From the NCBI GenBank assembly GCA_937959115.1, contig CALGAW010000010.1:146474-210473 (forward strand): a DNA stretch of 64,000 nt, given 5' to 3'. Made by a program: the position numbers and the translations under genes. Each line of letters begins with the position of its first letter. Position 1 is the first letter of the stretch. Source of the stretch: an uncultured Saprospiraceae bacterium. GTDB taxonomy: Bacteria > Bacteroidota > Bacteroidia > Chitinophagales > Saprospiraceae. The notes under the pieces are model-generated. The model searched no databases. It saw nothing but the letters and a program-made list of their open reading frames with translations, and was not told the origin of the DNA. Below, piece after piece: positions 18,344 through 27,255 of the stretch.

Positions 18344-20473
18344 ATGAGTGAGAAAAATTTGGAGAATCAAAACGAAGAAGTTGTCCCAACGGAAACTTCT
18401 GAAAACCAAGAAGCTAAAGCGGAAAAAACTGTAGAGCCTACAGAAACTCCCAAGGCCGAAGAGCCAACCGCAGCTAAAGAACCAGCAACTGAGAAACCTG
18501 CAACCGAGGAACCAGCAGCTGAAGAAACGAAAAAACCAGTCGCTAAGAAGCCAAAAATGAAGAAGGCACCTGTAGAGGAGCCAGCAGAGCAGGAAGAAGA
18601 GGAAGAAGCATTTGTGGAAGAGCCAGAAACTGCACATGACGACTATGACTGGGATCAAGCTTCTAAAAACACTAGTATTTATACCGAAGAAGAACGCATG
18701 CAGTTTGAGCAAATGTACTCAGCAACGCTTACGAAAGTAGCAGAGAGTGCGATTGTAGCTGCTACGGTATCTGCTATAAATGGTGGTGATGTTGTCCTTG
18801 ACATTAATTCAAAATCTGACGGTCTTCTAGCCTTATCTGAGTTTAGAGACATTCCTGACATGAAAATTGGTGATAAAGTCGATGTATATGTTGAGGAGCA
18901 AGAAGACGAAAATGGTCAACTGAAGCTTTCTAGAAGAAAAGCAAAAATCCTTAGAGCTTGGGAAGCAATTAAAGATTCCTACGAGCAAGGAACTGTTATC
19001 CACGGTACAGTTATCAGTAAGACAAAAGGTGGTTTGATTGTAAATGCTGGTGGTTTAGAAACATTCTTACCAGGATCGCAAATTGATATTAAACCAATTA
19101 TTGACTATGATTCCTATGTAGGAAAATCAATGGAATTCAAAGTAGTGAAAATCAACGAAGCGATTAAAAACGCAGTTGTATCACACAAAGCATTGATTGA
19201 AAGTGATCTTGAAGAACAACGTCAAGCAATTATGGCTGAACTTGAAAAAGGTCAGGTATTGGAAGGACTTGTTAAGAACATCACTGACTTTGGAGCATTC
19301 CTTGATCTTGGTGGTGTAGATGGATTGTTGTATATCACGGATATTTCATGGGGAAGAATCTCGCATCCTAGTGAATTGCTAGAGCTTAACCAGAAGATCA
19401 ACGTTGTTGTACTTGATTTTGATGACAACAAGAAACGAATCTCTCTTGGTCTTAAGCAATTGCAACCACATCCATGGGAAGTACTTTCAGGCGAGCTTGA
19501 AGAAGGATCTGTGGTTAAAGGGAAAATTGTTAACATTGAAGATTATGGAGCATTCCTTGAAATTCAACCGGGCGTAGAAGGATTGATCCACGTATCTGAG
19601 ATATCATGGAGCAACCAGCCTGTAAATGCAAGAGAATTCTTTAAACTAAATCAGGAATACGAAGCAAAAGTTGTTACAATCGACAGAGAAGAGCGTAAGA
19701 TGTCATTAAGTCTTAAGCAATTGGCTGAAGATCCTTGGAGCAAAATTGGTACGAAATATCCTGAAGGAAGCAGACACACTGGTGATGTTAAAAACCTAAC
19801 ACCTTATGGTGTTTTTGTTGAGCTAGAAGAAGGAATTGGCGGCATGGTTCACATTTCCGATCTATCTTGGACAAAACGATTTGGACATCCGTCAGAATAC
19901 ACGAAAGTGGGTACTGAAATAGAAGTTGTCATTCTTCAAATAGACAAAGACAACAGAAAACTCTCACTAGGTCACAAGCAGATTGAAGAAAACCCTTGGG
20001 ATACATTCGAAAACGTATTCCCAGTTGGTTCTTACCATGAAGCGACGATCCTTAGAAGAGACGACAGAGGAGCTATCGTTCAATTACCATATGGTTTAGA
20101 GGCTTACGCGCCACTTAAGCATGTAAAGAAAGAAGATGGCAAATTTGCTGAAGTTGAAGAAGTACTATATTTCAAAGTGATTGAGTTCAACAGAGATGAT
20201 AAGCGAATTCTTGTTTCACATGCACGTTACCTAGAAGATCAGAAACGTGAAGTGAGAGATGGCGAAATCAAGAAAGTTGAAAAACAACACAAGGAAACTA
20301 GAAAAGCGATCAAAAAGCATCAAGGTACTGCAATGCAGAAAGATACGCTTGGATCACTTGCAGGTTTTTCTCAATTGAAAGAACAATTAGCTGAAAATGA
20401 AGCCGCTGAGGCCGAAAAGAAGGTTAAGAAGTCTACCAAAAAGACGAAAGCTGCAGAAGAGGAAGAGGAATAA
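18344..20473 (+). CDS. rpsA: 30S ribosomal protein S1
   Basis: 709 residues. Six S1 (OB-fold) repeats start at about residue 130. The best matches are GLVKNITDFGAFLDLGGVDG (third) and GKIVNIEDYGAFLEIQPGVE (fourth), each followed by an LxxxDISW or VSEISW motif. The first 125 residues are an acidic, Pro/Ala/Glu-rich low-complexity extension, and a Lys/Ala-rich tail follows the last repeat. Bacteroidota S1 proteins commonly carry such extensions. S1 binds mRNA at the ribosome, which matters in this phylum where strong Shine-Dalgarno sites are rare. The gene has its own promoter and terminator. Confidence 0.95.
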   Translation: MSEKNLENQNEEVVPTETSENQEAKAEKTVEPTETPKAEEPTAAKEPATEKPATEEPAAEETKKPVAKKPKMKKAPVEEPAEQEEEEEAFVEEPETAHDDYDWDQASKNTSIYTEEERMQFEQMYSATLTKVAESAIVAATVSAINGGDVVLDINSKSDGLLALSEFRDIPDMKIGDKVDVYVEEQEDENGQLKLSRRKAKILRAWEAIKDSYEQGTVIHGTVISKTKGGLIVNAGGLETFLPGSQIDIKPIIDYDSYVGKSMEFKVVKINEAIKNAVVSHKALIESDLEEQRQAIMAELEKGQVLEGLVKNITDFGAFLDLGGVDGLLYITDISWGRISHPSELLELNQKINVVVLDFDDNKKRISLGLKQLQPHPWEVLSGELEEGSVVKGKIVNIEDYGAFLEIQPGVEGLIHVSEISWSNQPVNAREFFKLNQEYEAKVVTIDREERKMSLSLKQLAEDPWSKIGTKYPEGSRHTGDVKNLTPYGVFVELEEGIGGMVHISDLSWTKRFGHPSEYTKVGTEIEVVILQIDKDNRKLSLGHKQIEENPWDTFENVFPVGSYHEATILRRDDRGAIVQLPYGLEAYAPLKHVKKEDGKFAEVEEVLYFKVIEFNRDDKRILVSHARYLEDQKREVRDGEIKKVEKQHKETRKAIKKHQGTAMQKDTLGSLAGFSQLKEQLAENEAAEAEKKVKKSTKKTKAAEEEEE

Positions 20474-20490
20474 CTGATTTGATTTTATAA

Positions 20491-20527
20491 AAAAGCTCCT
20501 TCTTAATTTTTTTAAGAGGGAGCTTTT
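20491..20527 (+). terminator. Terminator of rpsA
   Basis: A 15-bp stem (AAAAGCTCCTTCTTA with its complement, one G-U pair) encloses a T-rich loop and is followed by further T residues. Confidence 0.85.
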
Positions 20528-20577
20528 CATTTTTAAACAAAACTGAAATTCTCGTGTTTAGTTAGAAATGAAATTTT

Positions 20578-20880
20578 ATGATAAAGGCCAAGTTTGAAGA
20601 CTTAATCAACTCCGAGATTCCAGTACTAATTGATTTCCATGCGCATTGGTGCGGGCCATGCAAAACAATGACTCCCATTTTGGAAGATCTTAAAAAGAAA
20701 ATGGGCAAGCAAATTAAAATCATCAAGGTTGACATTGAAAAGAACAGATCACTTACCGCAAAATATCAAGTTCAAGGCGTCCCGACCCTTATGATCTTTA
20801 ATGAAGGTGAATTGAGATGGAGAAAATCAGGAGTACACACCGCAACACAGCTTGAAAAGATAATTCTTGAACATGCTTGA
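20578..20880 (+). CDS. Thioredoxin
   Basis: 100 residues. The active site is WCGPC (Cys25 and Cys28), with the cis-proline in GVPT (Pro69) and the conserved Asp and Lys residues of the fold. There is no signal peptide, so it is cytosolic. It reduces protein disulfides using thioredoxin reductase. A -7-like box is not obvious. The separate rpsA terminator upstream argues for an independent unit. Confidence 0.92.
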   Translation: MIKAKFEDLINSEIPVLIDFHAHWCGPCKTMTPILEDLKKKMGKQIKIIKVDIEKNRSLTAKYQVQGVPTLMIFNEGELRWRKSGVHTATQLEKIILEHA

Positions 20881-21002
20881 TCTTAAACCCGCATTATGCA
20901 ATAGGAATCAAGATTAAGAAATACCAGTTTATTTTTTTTACTTGATCGTTATAACGATAAAAAATTTATTGATATTATTACACCCAATAAATTAGTCTCA
21001 TT

Positions 21003-21419
21003 ATGACGAAAAGATATTTCAGTTACTTTTCTTTTGTTCTTATTGTCCTGTTTTCTGGTTGTACCGATTCTGTTTCAAAAAAATCGACATCAGAAAGGTC
21101 TATCTCCACCAATCAATTTCAAAAAATTAAGGTTGAAGCATTTGCAGCAAAAATTCAAGCGCTTCCAAATGAACAATTGGTTGACGTTAGAACACCTCAA
21201 GAATTTAAGGCTGGTGCGATACAGGATGCTGTAAATCTGAACTTCTACGATAAAGATTTCAAACAGCAACTCGATAAACTGGACAAATCAAAGCCAGTAA
21301 TGGTTTATTGTAAGTCTGGTGGAAGGAGTGGTAAAACACTTGACATGCTTAAAGGAATGGGGTTTACGGAAGCTTACGACTTGATTGGTGGGTATACTCA
21401 GTGGTCTGCGGTTAGGTAA
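21003..21419 (+). CDS. Rhodanese-like lipoprotein
   Basis: 138 residues. The signal peptide ends in a lipobox LFSGC (Cys20). The rhodanese domain (about 40-138) keeps VDVRTPQEF (60-68) and the catalytic loop CKSGGRSG with Cys103. This domain transfers sulfur from thiosulfate or persulfides and often serves in sulfur trafficking or oxidative defence. The lipid anchor places it in the periplasm or at a membrane. It follows the thioredoxin gene but is 122 bases away, so co-transcription is uncertain. Confidence 0.88.
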   Translation: MTKRYFSYFSFVLIVLFSGCTDSVSKKSTSERSISTNQFQKIKVEAFAAKIQALPNEQLVDVRTPQEFKAGAIQDAVNLNFYDKDFKQQLDKLDKSKPVMVYCKSGGRSGKTLDMLKGMGFTEAYDLIGGYTQWSAVR

Positions 21420-21621
21420 GGCGTACATGGTATTAAAAGTTGATTTTATCAATCTACTCAAGGCGTAATGAGCGAAATTAGTCCTCTTTTTTTGCCCCAT
21501 TAAGTTTGTGTCAGAATATCTTAAAAAAGGCATTAAAGATGATCATCTTTTTAGGGTAATTTGCCTCTATTGACGCACTTTGCTTCCTATTCCTTGAATT
21601 TTCAGCAATAGACAGATGTCT

Positions 21622-23268
21622 CTACTTCGCTAAAAATGCCTCGAAGTCTTTCAGACTTAACGTGTTCAAACACATATCAGCTGTCAGCCCACCCTTTCGA
21701 GCGGCGCAAACACCAAAGTGTACGTGGTGAATGCCATCCATGCTGTGTGCATCCGGATTGATGGCGATTTTGACGCCGCGCTCCATGGCATAAGGAATCC
21801 ACACCCAATCAATGTCCAGTCTGTGGGGATTTGCATTGAGCTCTATGATTACATTATTGGCAGCACAGGCATCAATGATTTGCTTGTGATCCAAAGGATA
21901 GCCCTTACGGGCCAAAAGCAATCGGCTGGTAGGATGGCCTAAAATAGTCGTGTACGGGTTCTCAATCGCCTTAATGAGCCTCTGAGTGGCCTTTTCTTCA
22001 TCCATCTTGAGATTGGTGTGAACAGATGCAACGATAAAGTCAAATCTGGCGAGCATATCTTCTTCGTAATCTAGGCTTCCATCATTGAGGATGTCGGACT
22101 CAATTCCTTTAAATATTTTGAAAGGCGCGAGCTCTTTGTTGAGTTGATCGATCTCTTCCATTTGCTGGAGCACGCGATCGGGTTTGAGACCATTCGCATA
22201 AAAGGCAGCTTTGGAGTGATCGGTAATGCCAAGATACTCATAGCCGCTGTCTCTAGTGTATTCTGCCATTTCTCGTAGGGTATGGAGTCCATCACTGTAT
22301 GTACTATGATTGTGGAGGATTCCTTTGATGTCGCTATCTACAATTAGTTGAGGCAGCGTTTGTTTTTTGGCTTGTTCAATCCAGGCATCATCATCTCTAA
22401 GTTCTGGATCGATGTAGTGGATGCTTGCCTTCTCGAAAACTGCTTGCTCTGTAGGTAATCCTTTAAACTCTTTTTCAGCTGCTGCAGCGACGAACGCTTC
22501 TAGGAAGTCACGTGGGCCAGTTGTTTTGAACAGTTTTGAACCAAATGCCTCTGCTGGACACAAGTGAACCGTGATCGGTACTTCGTTTTTGGTTTTCCCT
22601 GTGATCTTGGTATCTGTTTGCTCTGTGCAGTTAATCAATGTTTTTATTTGATCGGCCATGGTTTGGTCTGCTAGGAGTTCGATTTGTTTGATAATGGTAA
22701 GCTTTCGGCGCATTTCCCCAGTTAATACGACGAGTCCATTGTTTGTTGCTTTTTTGATTTCTTCGATTAAACCTAGCGCTTCTTGCTCAAAGGTAGCATA
22801 GTGAAACTTGTCTCTTGACTGCAGGAAATAAAGAAGTTTGCCTTGGATATCTGCTTGCGTTTTATCTCCGAATCCATTGAGAGCGATTAGTCGGTTTTCG
22901 TTACAAGCGTAGAGCAATTCTCCGACACTTTCGATTTCGAGTTCTTTCCAAAGTTGCGCAATCTTTTTAGGGCCTAATCCTTTGATTGAGATGAGATCCT
23001 GAATTCCTGGTGGAGTGATGGCAAGGTATTCCTCTAGTTTTTTCATGGTGCCCGTTCCCACAATTTCTTTGATTTTGGACACGGATGATTTGCCGACGCC
23101 TTTGATTTCTTCGAGCTCTTTTTCTGATAGTGATTCGAGGGGTGTGGTTTGTTTTCGTAGTTGAATATAGACGTTATTGTAGGTTTTACCACGGTATTTA
23201 TCTTTTCCATGCACATCGATCAAATCGGCAAGGAATTTAAACTTTTGAGCGATTTCTTTATTAGTCAT
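21622..23268 (-). CDS. PolX-family protein with HhH and PHP domains, polymerase site degenerate
   Basis: 548 residues. The N-terminal HhH motifs GVGKSSVSKI (about 57-66) and GLGPKKIAQL (97-106) are followed by the PolX fingers/palm region. At the palm site the family motif GSxRRxxExxxDxD reads GEMRRKLTIIKQIE (184-197), so both metal-binding Asp residues are lost (Gln195, Glu197). The C-terminal PHP domain keeps its metal ligands: HNHSTYSDG (319-327), ITDHS, KGIESD, SVHT, NPDAH. The polymerase is therefore probably dead and the protein is likely a PHP 3'-5' exonuclease or phosphatase for base-excision repair. Single gene, minus strand. Confidence 0.9.
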   Translation of the reverse strand: MTNKEIAQKFKFLADLIDVHGKDKYRGKTYNNVYIQLRKQTTPLESLSEKELEEIKGVGKSSVSKIKEIVGTGTMKKLEEYLAITPPGIQDLISIKGLGPKKIAQLWKELEIESVGELLYACNENRLIALNGFGDKTQADIQGKLLYFLQSRDKFHYATFEQEALGLIEEIKKATNNGLVVLTGEMRRKLTIIKQIELLADQTMADQIKTLINCTEQTDTKITGKTKNEVPITVHLCPAEAFGSKLFKTTGPRDFLEAFVAAAAEKEFKGLPTEQAVFEKASIHYIDPELRDDDAWIEQAKKQTLPQLIVDSDIKGILHNHSTYSDGLHTLREMAEYTRDSGYEYLGITDHSKAAFYANGLKPDRVLQQMEEIDQLNKELAPFKIFKGIESDILNDGSLDYEEDMLARFDFIVASVHTNLKMDEEKATQRLIKAIENPYTTILGHPTSRLLLARKGYPLDHKQIIDACAANNVIIELNANPHRLDIDWVWIPYAMERGVKIAINPDAHSMDGIHHVHFGVCAARKGGLTADMCLNTLSLKDFEAFLAK

Positions 23269-23335
23269 CGTTGGGATGTTAAGTATATTGACTAGAAACG
23301 AACCTACTGGTTACAATTCTCCTGATGTTGTTTAA

Positions 23336-23370
23336 TTAAAAAATGCTCACCCCAAAGAAGGATGAGCATT
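23336..23370 (-). terminator. Terminator of the rplU-rpmA unit
   Basis: On the minus strand AATGCTCA pairs with TGAGCATT, extended by a GG/CC pair after one mismatch, and is followed by a run of six T residues (A-run at 23336-23341 on the plus strand). Confidence 0.75.
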
Positions 23371-23395
23371 GTATTTTTCATGAGAGAAATTTCGG

Positions 23396-24901
23396 TTACT
23401 TTTTGCGACCTCCGTCTAGCTCATCTTGAAGTTTTTTCAACTCTTCCCATTTCCCTTCAGCAGCAAGAGCTGACTGTTCAGGCCAAGTAGAAGGATTGTG
23501 CATTTTGTATCGTGATCCTGCTTTATCAAGAATTGCTTGGAGTGTTTCTTGGCTTGCTGCTGCAAGTTCAGAGAACAAGAAGATTCCATCTTCATTCAAT
23601 TTTTCTTGAATTTTTGGTCCGATTCCTTCAATTTTTCTAAGGTCATCTTTGTCAGATTTCTTCTTAGGAGCTGCTTTAGGCTTTTTAGCTTTAGGCTCTT
23701 TCTTGGCTTTTGCACCAACACCACCATCAAGCTCATCTTGCCATTTCTTCAGCTCATCCCATTTACCATTAGCAGCCATTTTAGCTTGTGCTGGCCAAGT
23801 AGCTGGGTTGTGCATTTGGAATCTTGATCCAGCGTCTTCTAAAATTTTATTTAGTTTAGCTTCGTCAGAATCAGCTAACTGTTTGAATGTGTGGATACCA
23901 CTTTCGTTTAGTTTTTCCTGAATCTTTGGTCCGATACCTTCTATCTTAGTTAAGTCGTCTTTTTTGGCTGGCTCTTCTGCTGCTGCACCTTTACCACCAT
24001 CAAGTTCATCTTGCCATTTTTTCAGCTCGTCCCACTTACCATCTGCTGCCATTCTTGCTTGAGCTGGCCACGTAGTTGGATCGTGCATTTGATATCTAGA
24101 GCCTTCAGCTTCTAGAATCATTTTAAGACCTTTCGCTTTACAGTTTGCAAGATCTTCATATGTATCTAACCCGTTTTTAACAAGGATATCTTGAATCTTA
24201 GGACCGATTCCTTCGATTTTAGTAAGGTCATCTTTTGCTTTAGCGACTGGTTCTTCTTTTTTCGCTGCTGCGTCTGCGTCTGCATCGGCTTTTGCTTTTG
24301 CGTCTGCATCGGCTTTTGCTTTTGCGTCTGCATCAGCTTTTGCTTTTGCGTCTGCATCAGCTTTTGCTTTTGCGGCTGCATCTGCGTCAGCTTTTGCTGC
24401 AGCGTCTGCCTTAGAAGTATCTGCAGGAATGTCTGCAATTTTAGAAACTTCAGCTACTGGAGTTTCCTCTACTTTAGGTGCTTTTTCTGCTTTCGTATCT
24501 TCGAATTTCTTTTTCTTACCAGTTCCTTTTGCAAGAACTTGCTTTTCAGCTTTAAACGCTTTTTTAGCTTCTTTCTTAGCTGGTTTTTCTTTTTTAACTT
24601 TTGAACCACCTGCTGCAGCATTTCTAGCTAATTCTTCAAGTGCTGCTTCAGAAGGAGCAATTCCGACAAAGGTTCTGTTTTTAAATCCTTTATGGAAAAC
24701 AACTTTACCTTCAACTTTTGCATGGATAGTATGATCTCTTCCCATGTAAACGTGCTCACCTAAGTGATATTTAGTTCCTCGCTGTCTGATAATGATATTA
24801 CCAGCTTTAGCATACTGACCGCCAAAGAGTTTTACTCCAAGTCGTTTACTAATCGAGTCACGTCCGTTATCCGAACTACCTACACCTTTCTTATGTGCCA
24901 T
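23396..24901 (-). CDS. rpmA: Ribosomal protein L27 fused to three helix-hairpin-helix modules
   Basis: 501 residues, against about 85 for ordinary L27. Residues 1-88 are a normal L27: [20 protein letters not shown] at the N-terminus reaching the peptidyl-transferase centre, then [20 protein letters not shown] and the Lys/Gly core. Residues 90-223 are a Lys/Ala/Asp-rich linker. Three near-identical 80-residue modules follow at 224-303, 315-394 and 419-498. Each starts with [14 protein letters not shown] (a GIGPKI helix-hairpin-helix), then a helix, a conserved M-H-x-P-x-T-W-P block, and ends in a [18 protein letters not shown] helix. The frame is uninterrupted and the codon style matches its neighbours. 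rplU lies 38 bases upstream, as is standard. The modules may bind nucleic acid; that is inference. Confidence 0.93.
   Translation of the reverse strand: MAHKKGVGSSDNGRDSISKRLGVKLFGGQYAKAGNIIIRQRGTKYHLGEHVYMGRDHTIHAKVEGKVVFHKGFKNRTFVGIAPSEAALEELARNAAAGGSKVKKEKPAKKEAKKAFKAEKQVLAKGTGKKKKFEDTKAEKAPKVEETPVAEVSKIADIPADTSKADAAAKADADAAAKAKADADAKAKADADAKAKADADAKAKADADADAAAKKEEPVAKAKDDLTKIEGIGPKIQDILVKNGLDTYEDLANCKAKGLKMILEAEGSRYQMHDPTTWPAQARMAADGKWDELKKWQDELDGGKGAAAEEPAKKDDLTKIEGIGPKIQEKLNESGIHTFKQLADSDEAKLNKILEDAGSRFQMHNPATWPAQAKMAANGKWDELKKWQDELDGGVGAKAKKEPKAKKPKAAPKKKSDKDDLRKIEGIGPKIQEKLNEDGIFLFSELAAASQETLQAILDKAGSRYKMHNPSTWPEQSALAAEGKWEELKKLQDELDGGRKK
24281..24376 (-). repeat. Four 24-bp tandem repeats in the L27 linker
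   Basis: Four consecutive 24-base units (24281-24304, 24305-24328, 24329-24352, 24353-24376) encode the octapeptide Ala-Asp-Ala-Lys-Ala-Lys-Ala-Asp. The copies differ at only a few bases, so the array is recent and its copy number may vary. It sits inside the rpmA linker and stays in frame because the unit is a multiple of three. Confidence 0.85.
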
Positions 24902-24939
24902 TTTATCTTAAAATTTAGAATTTTCGAATAATATCAGAA

Positions 24940-25245
24940 TTAAGCTATGCTGTCAATTTTGATTTTAGTAAAGGATTGACGGTGACCATTTTTCACTTTA
25001 TATCCTTTACGTCTTTTCTTTTTGAAGACAATTACTTTATCTCCTTTCTGGTGTCCGATAACTGTAGCATTAACAGTTGCAGACAACGTTGGTGTACCTA
25101 AAGCAACATCTCCGTCATTACTAGTTAGTAGGACATCTTCGAATGTAACTTTATCTCCCTCAGCAGCGTCTAATTGGTGAACGAAGATCTCTTGATTCTC
25201 CTCCACTTTAAACTGTTGCCCGGCAATTTTAACTATTGCAAACAT
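24940..25245 (-). CDS. rplU: 50S ribosomal protein L21
   Basis: 101 residues. MFAIVKIAGQQFKVEE at the start and KKRRKGYKVKNGHRQSFTKIKI near the end are conserved L21 motifs. L21 binds 23S rRNA in the large subunit. It precedes the L27 gene by 38 bases in the usual rplU-rpmA order. Unlike its partner it has no extension. Confidence 0.95.
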   Translation of the reverse strand: MFAIVKIAGQQFKVEENQEIFVHQLDAAEGDKVTFEDVLLTSNDGDVALGTPTLSATVNATVIGHQKGDKVIVFKKKRRKGYKVKNGHRQSFTKIKIDSIA

Positions 25246-25433
25246 TATTTTGATCTTTAAAAAGTTTTAAAAAGCGAGTGCAAAGATATTAATTTCTGGC
25301 TTAATTCCAATAGATAAATTGATTATTTTATTTCATCGAGATTCGAATCTAAACGTCTTCTAGTCCTTGAAATTATTATCATTCTGCATATTTCAAGTAA
25401 AGACTGTATAAAACACTGAACAAGAGACGATTT

Positions 25434-25892
25434 CTAACCTTTTTGGAAAATTTTCATTTCACATTCTAGAAATAGGTCAGTATCATTAAAGACTTTCGCC
25501 CTAATTAGAGAAACACTTAGTACCTCACGTTCTACAATTATTTCAGTGTAAATACGAGAGCCAACAGCAGGTAACTTTAGGATTGAACAGTTTTTAACTG
25601 AGGCGATATAACCAAGTACTGGTTCAAGAAGCGTGACGCCTTGTTTCTGTGCTTTCTGAATGCCAAGATAGCCTGCCCGAATAGCTGCTGTTTGTGCAAC
25701 GTTTTCAATTAGCCCTGGTTCAGTAAATAGATTGTTGCTACAGAAAATATTGTCTGATAGGATATCGAAACTACTTAATGAGCGAACTTCGTCGTGCTCC
25801 AGGAGCTGATCAATCATCACCATTGGTGACTTCTGTGGAATCATTTGATGGACTTGATCACTAGCTAATATTGGGTTCGTTAGTTGAGACAT
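25434..25892 (-). CDS. Hotdog-fold 3-hydroxyacyl-ACP dehydratase-like protein
   Basis: 152 residues with the FabZ/FabA-like hotdog fold pattern: MIPQKSPMVMIDQLLEHDE (about 17-35) and the helix EPGLIENVAQTAAIRAGYLG (about 58-77). The expected catalytic His is not clearly present in the N-terminal motif (IPQKSPM stands where IPHR/KxPM is usual), so activity is uncertain; the Glu of the helix is kept. It is the last gene of the minus-strand Dar cluster, 6 bases after darB. It probably dehydrates or binds the beta-hydroxyacyl-ACP intermediates of that pathway. Confidence 0.75.
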   Translation of the reverse strand: MSQLTNPILASDQVHQMIPQKSPMVMIDQLLEHDEVRSLSSFDILSDNIFCSNNLFTEPGLIENVAQTAAIRAGYLGIQKAQKQGVTLLEPVLGYIASVKNCSILKLPAVGSRIYTEIIVEREVLSVSLIRAKVFNDTDLFLECEMKIFQKG

Positions 25893-25898
25893 CGTAAA

Positions 25899-27035
25899 TT
25901 AGACAACGGTTAATAAGGAATAAGCATAACTAAATCTTGCACTTTCTGGTACACTGAGTAGAATTTTATCGCCCTTCTTGAGTTTTCCTGAGTAAAATAG
26001 TTCTTCCATCATAAGATAAATAGAAGCAGATCCAACATTACCTACTCTAGTAAGATTTGTAAACCATTTCTCCTGAGGAATTGGATGTCCGAAATGTTCT
26101 AGTGCTTCTGCTACCTTTTTTCTAAAGAATTCAGAAGATAGATGCGGTAAGAAATAGTCAATGTTAGACAATTCTAATCCTTTTTCTTGGCAGGTTTCAA
26201 TCATGTGCTTTACACCAAAGTGTGCAATGTTTTTACCCAGCATTTTGACATCTTGCTTCATTGCAAATATGGACTGGTTGATCAGTTCGTTTGTGTTAAA
26301 CTCTTTCCATCCTCGGAGTCTTCCATCTTCATCTTTATCTGCTGCCGCATACATACAAGTGTCGAGCTCATTGGCAAATGAAACGCTTGAGACCCATTCT
26401 ACCTTAAGTGAGCATTCGCCACGAGGCTTATTTTCCATTAGGGCGATTCCTGCTCCATCAGAAAGCATCCATCTAAGGAAGTCTTTTTCAAATGCTATAT
26501 AGGGGTTTTCGTTAAGATTATTGAGATTATTTGCTTCTGGTTCGAAGTTTTTGCCTTGAAGCATTGGAGAAATCATTTCACTTCCCCCGCAAACTGCATT
26601 GTTTGAATTACCTGACTTTATAGAAAGAAAGCCATATTTAAAGGCATGCATTCCTGAACAACAAGCACCAGAAGGCGAAATAATTTCCATGGGATGCGAC
26701 TTTAGAAGTCCATGCACCATTGCCGTATGAGACGGTAACATTTGATCGATAAGAGATGTACCACAAGCGAGTACCTCAATATCTTTTAACTGAAAAGAAT
26801 CATCTACTAACCCCTTGATTGCTTCGTGGACTAGTTCTGCATTGTTGTGTGTGATAGAACCGTCTTTTCTTAAAACATAGTATCTCGTCTTAATTCCATT
26901 ATTTCGCAACACAATACGCCTTGCTCTGGACGGTTGATTATTAATCATGCCCAGGTATCCTTCCATATCATCACACCCAATTGGTTCATTTGGTAGGAAC
27001 TTCGATAACTTTGTAATAAATACTTCTTGCAACAT
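25899..27035 (-). CDS. darB: Dialkylresorcinol-type ketosynthase DarB
   Basis: 378 residues, a KAS III-like condensing enzyme. The start ITKLSKFLPNEPIG and IVLRNNGIKTRYY (about 41-53) are characteristic of DarB. The thiolase-type triad is complete: Cys126 in SGACCSG, His298 in FLPHLSS and Asn333 in VGNVGSAS. DarB condenses a 3-oxoacyl-ACP with a second acyl unit to form a 1,3-cyclohexanedione, the precursor of dialkylresorcinols. A good Shine-Dalgarno site precedes the ATG. DarA lies upstream on the same strand, separated by 220 bases. Confidence 0.87.
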   Translation of the reverse strand: MLQEVFITKLSKFLPNEPIGCDDMEGYLGMINNQPSRARRIVLRNNGIKTRYYVLRKDGSITHNNAELVHEAIKGLVDDSFQLKDIEVLACGTSLIDQMLPSHTAMVHGLLKSHPMEIISPSGACCSGMHAFKYGFLSIKSGNSNNAVCGGSEMISPMLQGKNFEPEANNLNNLNENPYIAFEKDFLRWMLSDGAGIALMENKPRGECSLKVEWVSSVSFANELDTCMYAAADKDEDGRLRGWKEFNTNELINQSIFAMKQDVKMLGKNIAHFGVKHMIETCQEKGLELSNIDYFLPHLSSEFFRKKVAEALEHFGHPIPQEKWFTNLTRVGNVGSASIYLMMEELFYSGKLKKGDKILLSVPESARFSYAYSLLTVV

Positions 27036-27046
27036 TACGTTTTTTT

Positions 27047-27052
27047 CCTCCT
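27047..27052 (-). promoter_or_regulatory. Strong Shine-Dalgarno site before darB
   Basis: AGGAGG on the minus strand, 11 bases from the darB ATG. Such a full site is unusual in Bacteroidota and supports the chosen start. Confidence 0.6.
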
Positions 27053-27255
27053 AGCAGCGATCAAATAATGTTGAATTTACTATTTGATTGTTACTTATCG
27101 TTCAAAATTTTGACAAAAGTAAAGCTAAAATTGATCTAAACAAAAAATACTTACTAATAATGCAATTTGCGTATGTTTTGTTCAAACATTATTGAGGTTT
27201 GAATTTTAATAGAATATAATTTCAAAACAAATACCAATAAAACATACTTAAAACT

